A stretch of 64,000 nucleotides of DNA from an uncultured Lachnospiraceae bacterium (GTDB lineage: Bacteria > Bacillota > Clostridia > Lachnospirales > Lachnospiraceae). Positions 18,371-25,924 of this stretch are shown piece by piece. Below the pieces are notes generated by a model. The model was not told where the DNA came from and did no database searches. It saw nothing but the letters and a program-made list of their open reading frames with translations. The position numbers and the translations under genes are program-made. Within the stretch, counting starts at the first letter, position 1. Each line of letters opens with the position of its first letter. Location: positions 90,881 to 154,880 of the forward strand of contig CAJUTU010000005.1 in NCBI GenBank assembly GCA_910589385.1, in the 5' to 3' direction.

Positions 18371-19147
18371 ATGAAATCAAATAAAAAAATTTTGATTGTC
18401 GGAGGTATAGTTTTATTAATAGTGTTAGGCGGAATGGCAGGTTTTTTTGCCTTTAGAAAAGGCGGAAGTGATAATACAAATACGGATCAAGAAGAAGGAT
18501 ATGTTGAGGAAGCAAAGGGTGAATATGATAAAGCTAAAGAAAGTAATGTAAAGGACTCAGATGATCCGTATAATGTAGAGATAGACTTTGAAGGATTGAA
18601 ACAGATTAATCCAGATATAATGGCATGGATTAAGATTCCGGGAACAAATATAGATTACCCGATTTTGCAGAATGCAGAAGAAGATGATGACTATTACTTG
18701 AATAGAACAATGGAAGGCCAAGAAGGGCTGCCGGGTTCTATCTATATGGAGAAATATGATACTCCAGATTTCACAGATCCTGTTTCAGTGATTTATGGGC
18801 ATACTTTGCATGATGGAACAATGTTCAGTGAATTGAAGAAATATAAGGAACGTGATTTTTTTGATGAAAATCCTTATATTTATATTTATCTTCCGGATGG
18901 GACAGTAAAGAAATTCCAGATTTTTGCGAGTGTAGCATTTGATGATAGATATTTAATCATGAGTTATGCTTTTACATATGATAAAGATTTTAATCAGTTT
19001 ATTTCAGATTTAAAAGCTTGTATGGATGGTAATGTAAATGAGGATGTAAGTGTAGAGTTTGGTGATAGCGTTATTACGTTGTCTACTTGCATTGACGAAT
19101 TTCCAGATCAGCGTTGGCTTGTAAATGCGGTTCTGGTAGAAGAGTAA
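18371..19147 (+). CDS. srtB: Class B sortase
   Basis: This 258-residue membrane-anchored cysteine transpeptidase has an N-terminal membrane segment (residues 7-28) and an extracellular sortase domain. It contains DYPILQNAEEDDYYLNRT-like residues, the catalytic His in VIYGHTLHDG, the catalytic Cys in TLSTCIDEF and the Arg in DQRWLVNA. The spacing and TLSTC motif place it in class B. The following gene ends in SPKTG, which matches the (S/P)PxTG motif reported for Clostridioides difficile SrtB, so that protein is a candidate substrate. Confidence 0.9.
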   Translation: MKSNKKILIVGGIVLLIVLGGMAGFFAFRKGGSDNTNTDQEEGYVEEAKGEYDKAKESNVKDSDDPYNVEIDFEGLKQINPDIMAWIKIPGTNIDYPILQNAEEDDDYYLNRTMEGQEGLPGSIYMEKYDTPDFTDPVSVIYGHTLHDGTMFSELKKYKERDFFDENPYIYIYLPDGTVKKFQIFASVAFDDRYLIMSYAFTYDKDFNQFISDLKACMDGNVNEDVSVEFGDSVITLSTCIDEFPDQRWLVNAVLVEE

Positions 19148-19151
19148 TGGT

Positions 19152-19176
19152 ATTAAAACTCTTAAAGGGTTTTAAT
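19152..19176 (+). terminator. Small hairpin between sortase and secreted protein genes
   Basis: ATTAAAAC at 19152-19159 pairs with GTTTTAAT at 19169-19176. The stem is AT-rich and the following T run is poor, so it may be a weak terminator or an mRNA processing or stability element. Confidence 0.4.
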
Positions 19177-19219
19177 ATATAATCACACAAAATAATGAAG
19201 TTCAGGAGGAAACAGAGAA

Positions 19220-20026
19220 ATGATTAAATTAAAGAAGATTGCTGCAGTTGCTTTAGCAGCAACAATGTGCATGGGATTAAGCATGACTGCTTTTGCTTCC
19301 ACTACAGTTCCATCAGCAAGCAATAGCCAGTCAGCCGTTGATGACATTCAGAGTCCTAATTTTATCCCTGGAACAAGTGATATAAGACCAAGCAATGGTA
19401 CAGGTGAGGCAAATGATGAGTTAGTTTATGATCAGACTAAGCTTGATCCAAGAAGCAAAACTTGGGAGAGCATTAATACTACACCAGAAGTATTAGATAT
19501 TCTTGCTGAGAATGGTCTTGGTGTTCCAAAGGGAAGCACAATTGTGCCGATTGATTATATTAACGTTACAGGTTTGTCTGAAGACATGGCTAATGTTGTG
19601 ACATTCACATTGGCAGCTAGTGATTTTTCTAGTAATAAGTTTGATGTTGATAAGTACCATGCAGGCGATACAATTTATGCTATGATGGAAACAGGAGAAA
19701 ATACTGGTGTATGGGAAATGGTTCCTGGTACATTAAATGACAAAGGTGAAGTTGACTTCACAATTGATCATACAGGTACAATCATCCTTGTTAAAGCTAT
19801 GAAGAATGGTAAACTGGTTCAGTTTACAAAGGATAGCAGCGGTAATGATGTTGAGCCTCCAGTAATCGTTGATCCAGATGATCCGCAGAATCCTGTAGTT
19901 CCTACTCCAGATGAGCCGGGAACAAGCACAACTCCAGGTAATGGACAGAATGCTAACGGCACAGCTAATGGATCTGCTAATGCATCAGGAAATGCTTGGA
20001 CATCTCCAAAGACAGGTGAATTCTAA
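19220..20026 (+). CDS. Secreted protein with C-terminal SPKTG motif, likely sortase substrate
   Basis: The 268-residue protein has a clear signal peptide (KKIAAVALAATMCMGLSMTAFAS, probable cleavage after AFA). The mature domain is acidic, and the middle part (residues 85-215) is a compact beta-rich region. A Pro/Asp/Thr-rich then Asn/Gly/Ala-rich linker follows, ending in SPKTGEF and stop. The motif looks like a class B sorting site, but the hydrophobic segment and positive tail normally found after it are absent, and no other frame supplies them. The strong AGGAGG ribosome site and codon choice suggest high expression. The function of the mature domain is unrecognised. Confidence 0.8.
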   Translation: MIKLKKIAAVALAATMCMGLSMTAFASTTVPSASNSQSAVDDIQSPNFIPGTSDIRPSNGTGEANDELVYDQTKLDPRSKTWESINTTPEVLDILAENGLGVPKGSTIVPIDYINVTGLSEDMANVVTFTLAASDFSSNKFDVDKYHAGDTIYAMMETGENTGVWEMVPGTLNDKGEVDFTIDHTGTIILVKAMKNGKLVQFTKDSSGNDVEPPVIVDPDDPQNPVVPTPDEPGTSTTPGNGQNANGTANGSANASGNAWTSPKTGEF

Positions 20027-20147
20027 GATTCATTTGTAAAGAAACATGTAGTTGAAGTAACATTCAACCAAAAGAAGAAACACGTAAATTTATAAAATAA
20101 TGTAATGTATAAGTAATATACGTTATTTTGTGTGATATGTGGTTTAG

Positions 20148-20180
20148 AGCCCATCTTCCGTACAGGAAGGTGGGCTTTAT
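20148..20180 (+). terminator. Intrinsic terminator after the cell-wall module
   Basis: AGCCCATCTTCC (20148-20159) pairs with GGAAGGTGGGCT (20165-20176), with one G-T pair and a five-base loop, followed by a short T/A stretch. It closes the LCP-sortase-substrate unit. Confidence 0.8.
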
Positions 20181-20244
20181 CAATTAAAAAAACGCATAAA
20201 ACTGTACAATCATCTCCTGATAAGGTATTATATAGATAGGATTA

Positions 20245-20273
20245 TTGACAATAAGTAATGAGTAGAGTAAAAA
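20245..20273 (+). promoter_or_regulatory. Probable promoter of the KAP-STAND genes
   Basis: TTGACA at 20245-20250 is followed after 17 bases by TAAAAA at 20268-20273. The -10 is poor, but the position, 45 bases before the KAP start and just after a terminator, is right. Confidence 0.5.
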
Positions 20274-20317
20274 AAGAAGTACGCTAAAGATAACAGATCA
20301 GATAAACGGGTGATCAA

Positions 20318-21694
20318 ATGAACGAACGAAGAAAGAAAAAAATGGATATACTGAACCGGGAGGAATTTATAGAAAATGTGATACAAGTGGTATGCCAGCT
20401 TTCAGAGAATAAGCGTGGCTGCTGTTTTGCAATCGAAGGAAGCTGGGGAGTTGGTAAAACGTTTGTGGTGGAAGAAATAGAAAAGCAGCTGGCGCTTAGG
20501 CAGTCCGAAGAGACAAAGGACGACAGATTTTTTGTATTCCACTATAATTGCTGGCAGCATGACTATTACGATGAGCCTGCGGTTGCAATTATATCTGCAA
20601 TGCAGTCTACTATAAATGAAGATAAGAATTTGATAAATGAAAAGATAGATAGTACGGCCAATGCAGCCTATAAGATTGTAAGGCAAAACTTACAGGATAT
20701 CGCAGGACTTTATTTGGAAAACATGATCGGTATTAACCTGATAGCCTGGTATCAGGATATTTCAGAAATTCGAGAGAAAGATAAGTCGGCTCTCAAAGAA
20801 TTTAATCCACTGTTTAATTTTACCCAGACAATTGAAGCGGTAAGAAAGAAGCTGGAAGAAATCGCAAAAGAGCGGACAATCGTATTAGTTGTAGATGAGT
20901 TAGACAGATGCGTCCCACAATATGCGATAAAGGTGATGGAGAGGCTGCACCATATTTTCTATGATTTAGAGAATGTGGTTGTGATCATGGCAATCGACAG
21001 ACGCCAGTTGGAACATTCTGTGGAGAAAATGTTTGGAATGAGTAAGGAGATTTCGTTGGCAAACATTGATAGATATCTAAAGAAATTTATTGATTTCTCT
21101 ATGATGTTAGATTATGGGACAATCAACAGGTCTTTGGCGGAAAAATACTTTTTTTATTTTGACAGGTTTACATGCAGCCACAGCAGTGATATGAAGAAAG
21201 TAGATGCTATATTGTCAGTTTTTTTAAACGGAATTGAGATAAGGGGACAGGAAAAGCTTATAGAGAAGGCTAATATGGTTCATTCCATTATATGTGAAAG
21301 AGACAAGGAAAATAATATTGATATATCAGTCCTGGCTTTTGAAATCATGTATGAAGTATTAAAACTGATAAATTTTAAACAGATGAAATATGTGGTCAGG
21401 CTAAGGGAAGTCAATTATAGTGAAATAGAGGAGATCCTTGGAAAAGAGAGAATTGAACTGTTAAAAAAAATGGAGCAGGAGGCATGGCATGGCAACACAG
21501 TATATATAGGGAACAGCAGTAAAGGAAAACATACTATTCGATTTCATTTGTACGGGAAGATTGTCTGGTACTTTTCAAATATATTTAACGGCCTGCAGAC
21601 ATCGGATGCAGGCATGGCTTCATCAGAGGAGAATATAAACAGGGGATTAAATATTGCAAAAAAATACTGCCAGTATTCTGAAATAATACAGTAG
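20318..21694 (+). CDS. KAP-family P-loop NTPase
   Basis: This 458-residue ATPase shows Walker A GSWGVGKT at residues 41-48 and Walker B IVLVVDELDRC around 188-197. The wide gap between the two is typical of the KAP family. The C-terminal half is helical and has no recognised domain. There is no obvious membrane insertion between the Walker motifs, which many KAP proteins have. KAP NTPases are associated with plasmids, membrane-linked signalling and phage exclusion. The STAND-like gene begins 12 bases after the stop with its own AGGAGG, so the two are almost surely coexpressed. Confidence 0.85.
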   Translation: MNERRKKKMDILNREEFIENVIQVVCQLSENKRGCCFAIEGSWGVGKTFVVEEIEKQLALRQSEETKDDRFFVFHYNCWQHDYYDEPAVAIISAMQSTINEDKNLINEKIDSTANAAYKIVRQNLQDIAGLYLENMIGINLIAWYQDISEIREKDKSALKEFNPLFNFTQTIEAVRKKLEEIAKERTIVLVVDELDRCVPQYAIKVMERLHHIFYDLENVVVIMAIDRRQLEHSVEKMFGMSKEISLANIDRYLKKFIDFSMMLDYGTINRSLAEKYFFYFDRFTCSHSSDMKKVDAILSVFLNGIEIRGQEKLIEKANMVHSIICERDKENNIDISVLAFEIMYEVLKLINFKQMKYVVRLREVNYSEIEEILGKERIELLKKMEQEAWHGNTVYIGNSSKGKHTIRFHLYGKIVWYFSNIFNGLQTSDAGMASSEENINRGLNIAKKYCQYSEIIQ

Positions 21695-21706
21695 GAGGAA
21701 ACAGGA

Positions 21707-24700
21707 ATGTCACCGGATGCCTTGAAATTACGGGAACATATAGATTTTTTAAGAGACGAATCCACCAGTAAAAAAATAATCTTGATGAAAAAAACGTTTG
21801 AAAATGTCGGAATTACAACCCCTGGAATGACAGACACTGTACTTTATGCAAAAGCGAAAAAAATTCTGGGTGAATTAGAAAAGGAAGGTTACCTGCATGT
21901 TACTGATGATTCCTTTCAAACGTATGAGATAATAGAGATTGAATTAGGACAGATGTTTGATCCTAAGCCCAGTGAAATAATCATCAGGGATGAAAAAGAG
22001 CATCACAATACGAAGCCAGCAGCGGCGATCAAAGGTTTGTATCATATCAACCAGGAATTTATAAAAGAATTAGAGCAGTCTGGAGAGTCCAAAGAAGCAA
22101 AACTTCAGTATTATAGACTGAGTGGGACGCTCCGGGAAATTCTTCAAGTAGTGGGAAGTGATATGCTCATAGCCTACGATGACTTGCTGGAGTGCATTCT
22201 TTCCGGTATCAATAAAAAAATCTATATCAGAGGCCTTTCTGAAGAAGAAGGGGAGGGGATTGGCACACGGGTATTTTTCATCACAGGGAACGGTGGAGTC
22301 GGAAAGACAACCCTGCTGGCCCTGGCCGCAATGTACACTGCAAAAAATACGGATACGGATGTTTATGCGACCCAGATAAAGGCAAATAGCTCAAAGGATT
22401 TTGCAGAGAGGATTATGGAGGAAGTCAGCCAAAGCAAGGATGCAATGCTGTTTGTCGATAATCCTTATGACAATGTGGCTGATACGCGGTACTTGATCGA
22501 ATATGCCAGAGAGAAGAAGAATGTCCGGATTGTATTTTCGGAGAGGTTCAACCGGCTTGAACTGATGTATGAGACGGCATCTTTGATGTCCATAGCAAAT
22601 ATAGCCGGAGCTGTGGTGGTTGAGAACCAGCGGGACTCAAAAAAATCCAGTGGGGAATCGATCTATTTAAAATTCGTACGAATTGAAAATACGAAATTTT
22701 TTGTGTTGAAAAAGGAATGGAAAAGAAAGGTTGTCCAAAAAATGCTCTACTATATCCTGCCGGCGGATATGGAACTTCAGGACGAAAGGCTTCAAAGTAT
22801 TTTAAGAGAGATTTCTTATGCTGCGTCTCCATGCGAAATCCTTTTGCAGGCATGTCTGCAGTACAATGATACGCTGCAGGAAGAGGGCGGACTGCTGGAA
22901 GCGAAGATTCCGTTTCAATTTGATTGGGATGAGTGGAAAAAAATATTTTCCGGAAGTACAGATTATGCCCCGAAGACAGATGGGATTTCCTTGAAGAATG
23001 TTTTTCCGTTTATTGCAGCCTTAGGCCTGTACAAAATTCCCGTTACCGTAAATTTTATAGCAAACATGGCGAATATAAATGAGTATTATCTGAGGGAATA
23101 TTTTAATGACAAGCTAAGGGGGAAGGAACCAGTCTGCTATGATGGAGAAGTACTCAGCTTAAAACATGATATTATTGCGGATTTATATTTTCAGGCACAC
23201 AAAAGAGAAAGAGATCCGCAATACTATTTAATGGAGTCGATCAGGTATCTGGATGAACGTCTGGTTATAGAATATGAACGTTATGTCCTGAGTGCAAAAA
23301 TCATTCGTGGGACAAGAGAGATTCCGCATCCGAGCATTGATACGGTCGCTTTATTGAAAGCGTTCGAAAAGAATGAGCCTTATATCCAGTGCCTGAAAGA
23401 CAATCATAGATTCTATTCCTACCGGGTTGCGAAAGTATTTATTATTACACAGGTGGACGTCATTAATGAAGAAGAATTTCAAAATGAGTGGTCGCGTTTA
23501 TTACAGGAGGCTTTTGGGGAAGAAGATCTCCAGCTTTCAACATGGATAAACTGTTTTACAGCCAGTATGGAATTGAAGTATTTTCCGCCGGACAACTTTT
23601 TTTCTGTGACGGAATATATAGGTTATCGCTCCATTACAAAGCATATGTCGGATTTTGAAAATTATGTACAGAATAAGAAATATGATATTCCCTTATATAG
23701 AAGAATCGCAAGAAAAACATATGAGTCCATTTCCGGTAAATATACACGGGATATCCCGTCAAGGCTGGCATTGATAGAAACTATGGTAGAGCAGTGTGCA
23801 GTTGAGGATGCAGAGAATTTTCTCAAAGAAACGTTAGGGCAGGACATAGAAGAGAAGTATAAATTCCATGTTGTATATGCAACTTTGTGCAAAAAAAGAT
23901 ACTGGAAACTGGAGAGAAAAATCAGGAACATTGAGAAAAGAAAACAGAAGTGGAAAAAAGCGTTAGAGGTTGAGAAGGATTATGAAAGCAGTTCCAGTGC
24001 GAAGGAGAAAGAAAATGCAGATCCATGCTGCGTGGGGCAGACGAAAAAAAATGTGGATCCATGCGGAATGGTACTGGCGGAAGAAAATGCAGATTCATGC
24101 GGAGTGGTGCTGGCGGAAAAAAAAGCAGATCCAAGCAGTATAGAGACGGTGAAAGAAGAGGGGAAAGGAAAATCTGGAAAACTTTCTTTAGCACAGAAGC
24201 GGATATATTTTCTGGAAACTGCAGAACGTCATTATAGATTAGCTGTAGAATTGTCACCGGACAATGAAAAGGCACGTCCCCTTTGTGCGCTGGGAAATTT
24301 TCTTCAGAGTACGGCTGGAGTAAGCGAAGATAAGAGGATGAAAGCGGCCAGGATCAAGGAGGCGGAAGAATGCTTTTTAAGGGCAATTGAAATGGGAGAC
24401 AATGCTTATAGCGCCAATAATGGACTGGCAATGCTATATGCAGATACAAAAAAATGGAATCCATGTTTTAATCCGCAGAAGGCAGACAGATGTTTTGAAA
24501 AAGCAGTGGAAGGGTATTCAAAAGACAGGCTGGCAGGCTGTTATGTCCCATGGGGGAATCTTCATTACAATATCGGGGATTTAGAGATTGCAAAAGAAAA
24601 GTATAATTCTGCGCTGAAGTATAAGCCAGATGAAAGAAAAGCGAGTATTGCAATCGAGCTGATTGAGGAAGAACAAAGTGCATTGGAACGGCTGTTACAG

Positions 24701-25138
24701 GAAGAACCAAAAAAAATAACAGATTTTAATCAGCTATATTTTCGGAAAAACGAGAAAAGAAATACTTCTCATGGCAAATCCAAAAAGCGGAAAAAAAGAA
24801 ATTCTGCGGATTTCCAGACGAAGCAGCAGGTTAATAAGGCGTTGTTTCTTGATGCGGCTATGCAAAGAGAAATCCTCTGCCTTGTATACTCCACGTTACA
24901 GTCAGAAAACTTAACACCGGAAGCCTTAAAAGAGTGTAAAAAAGCTATGACAAATTTATCTACGGTTGGGAGAATTACTGCGGATACAGCGGATGAGAAT
25001 AATCTATTATATCTGCGGATCACACAGCGTTTACATAGCTGCTGCTGTCAACATAACGAGGCTCCATATTTGGAGCTGCATCGGCAAATGTCACTTGCCC
25101 ATATGCTGGTATTGCGTTATAAAACAGCGCTGGGATAA
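21707..25138 (+). CDS. STAND-like P-loop NTPase with C-terminal TPR repeats
   Basis: The 1,143-residue protein has four visible parts. A small N-terminal domain contains a winged-helix-like stretch near residues 20-80 (AKKILGELEKEGYLHV). The NTPase has Walker A GNGGVGKT at 194-201 and AMLFVDNPYD at about 246. A helical middle region follows. After a low-complexity linker (768-815) with four 12-residue near-repeats rich in Asp, Pro and Cys, TPR-like helices occur (AERHYRLAVELSPDN, AEECFLRAIEMGD, ADRCFEKAVEGY, AKEKYNSALKYKPDE). This signal-sensing NTPase plus repeat layout matches STAND regulators, many of which act in antiviral defence. No toxin domain is fused to it. The KAP gene upstream and the Uma2 gene downstream are candidate partners. 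Confidence 0.8.
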   Translation: MSPDALKLREHIDFLRDESTSKKIILMKKTFENVGITTPGMTDTVLYAKAKKILGELEKEGYLHVTDDSFQTYEIIEIELGQMFDPKPSEIIIRDEKEHHNTKPAAAIKGLYHINQEFIKELEQSGESKEAKLQYYRLSGTLREILQVVGSDMLIAYDDLLECILSGINKKIYIRGLSEEEGEGIGTRVFFITGNGGVGKTTLLALAAMYTAKNTDTDVYATQIKANSSKDFAERIMEEVSQSKDAMLFVDNPYDNVADTRYLIEYAREKKNVRIVFSERFNRLELMYETASLMSIANIAGAVVVENQRDSKKSSGESIYLKFVRIENTKFFVLKKEWKRKVVQKMLYYILPADMELQDERLQSILREISYAASPCEILLQACLQYNDTLQEEGGLLEAKIPFQFDWDEWKKIFSGSTDYAPKTDGISLKNVFPFIAALGLYKIPVTVNFIANMANINEYYLREYFNDKLRGKEPVCYDGEVLSLKHDIIADLYFQAHKRERDPQYYLMESIRYLDERLVIEYERYVLSAKIIRGTREIPHPSIDTVALLKAFEKNEPYIQCLKDNHRFYSYRVAKVFIITQVDVINEEEFQNEWSRLLQEAFGEEDLQLSTWINCFTASMELKYFPPDNFFSVTEYIGYRSITKHMSDFENYVQNKKYDIPLYRRIARKTYESISGKYTRDIPSRLALIETMVEQCAVEDAENFLKETLGQDIEEKYKFHVVYATLCKKRYWKLERKIRNIEKRKQKWKKALEVEKDYESSSSAKEKENADPCCVGQTKKNVDPCGMVLAEENADSCGVVLAEKKADPSSIETVKEEGKGKSGKLSLAQKRIYFLETAERHYRLAVELSPDNEKARPLCALGNFLQSTAGVSEDKRMKAARIKEAEECFLRAIEMGDNAYSANNGLAMLYADTKKWNPCFNPQKADRCFEKAVEGYSKDRLAGCYVPWGNLHYNIGDLEIAKEKYNSALKYKPDERKASIAIELIEEEQSALERLLQEEPKKITDFNQLYFRKNEKRNTSHGKSKKRKKRNSADFQTKQQVNKALFLDAAMQREILCLVYSTLQSENLTPEALKECKKAMTNLSTVGRITADTADENNLLYLRITQRLHSCCCQHNEAPYLELHRQMSLAHMLVLRYKTALG
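24013..24156 (+). repeat. Four imperfect 36-bp repeats in the STAND-like gene
   Basis: The repeats encode a unit like NADPCGVVLAEE four times. The coding phase is kept because 36 is a multiple of three. The segment forms a linker before the TPR region and could vary in copy number. Confidence 0.7.
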
Positions 25139-25155
25139 TCTTTTGCTGTATGCCC

Positions 25156-25183
25156 AAGGGGCATCCCGTGATACATGCCCCTT
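25156..25183 (+). promoter_or_regulatory. Hairpin between STAND-like and Uma2 genes
   Basis: AAGGGGCAT at 25156-25164 pairs perfectly with ATGCCCCTT at 25175-25183 across a ten-base loop. No T run follows, so it may regulate translation or transcript stability rather than terminate. Confidence 0.45.
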
Positions 25184-25253
25184 TGGGGCGGGCGGACTGT
25201 GTCCGATAAGGTATTGGAAAGAGAAGCAGGATTTTAAATAGGAGGTATCACCA

Positions 25254-25787
25254 ATGAATGTAGTGAGGAAAGAAGATGTTTATACCATTGACGATATCTA
25301 TGCACTGCCGGAAGGGGAAAGGGCGGAATTGATTGACGGAAAGATTTATGATATGGTGTCTCCAGGCAGGACACATCAAAAGCTTCTGCATTTTTTCGAC
25401 AGGACAATAGGAAATTATATTGAGTCGAATCAGGGAGGATGTGAAATTTATCCTGCTCCATTCGCTGTATTTTTAAACGATGATGACAGGAATTATCTGG
25501 AGCCGGATTTTTCTGTCATCTGTGACCAGTCAAAATTGGATGAAAAGGGATGCCATGGCGCCCCGGACTGGATTGTTGAGATCGTGTCCCCGGGCAGCAG
25601 ACAGATGGATTATTATAAAAAATTGTTCAAGTACCATACAGCAGGGGCTAGAGAGTATTGGATCATTGATTCGGAAAAAGAGCAGGCAACAGTATATAGA
25701 TTTGAGAAAGAGACAATGGATCAGTATTCATTTAATGAGGAAATTCCTGTGGGGATCTATGAAGGGTTTTCAATCAGGATTTCGTAA
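25254..25787 (+). CDS. Uma2-family (DUF820) restriction-endonuclease-fold protein
   Basis: This 177-residue protein matches the Uma2 family, whose fold is the PD-(D/E)XK nuclease fold. Conserved elements are RAELIDGKIYDMVSP (Glu25), LEPDFSVICD (Pro84-Asp85), PDWIVEIVSPGSRQMD (Glu109, Asp119) and AREYWIID. The putative metal-binding acidic residues are kept, so it could be an active nuclease. The start ATG 25254 follows a strong AGGAGG. It lies 115 bases after the STAND-like gene on the same strand. The biological role of Uma2 proteins is poorly known; context suggests an effector for the NTPases. Confidence 0.82.
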   Translation: MNVVRKEDVYTIDDIYALPEGERAELIDGKIYDMVSPGRTHQKLLHFFDRTIGNYIESNQGGCEIYPAPFAVFLNDDDRNYLEPDFSVICDQSKLDEKGCHGAPDWIVEIVSPGSRQMDYYKKLFKYHTAGAREYWIIDSEKEQATVYRFEKETMDQYSFNEEIPVGIYEGFSIRIS

Positions 25788-25828
25788 ACTGGTTGTATCA
25801 TGCAAACGCAGCAGTTATGAACGTGTCA

Positions 25829-25888
25829 GTACACTAGTATAATCCGCACTAATTAACCTTATGTTTCGTGTGGATTATACTAGTGTAC
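25829..25888. terminator. Large perfect inverted repeat between convergent genes
   Basis: GTACACTAGTATAATCC at 25829-25845 is repeated in perfect inverted form at 25872-25888, with a 26-base spacer. It lies between the Uma2 gene (+) and the giant gene (-), so a bidirectional terminator is plausible. The arms lack a U-tract, so a mobile-element relic or a protein-binding palindrome is possible. Confidence 0.5.
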
Positions 25889-25924
25889 GACATGCTTTAG
25901 CCGTAATCTGCACATTTGGAATAG

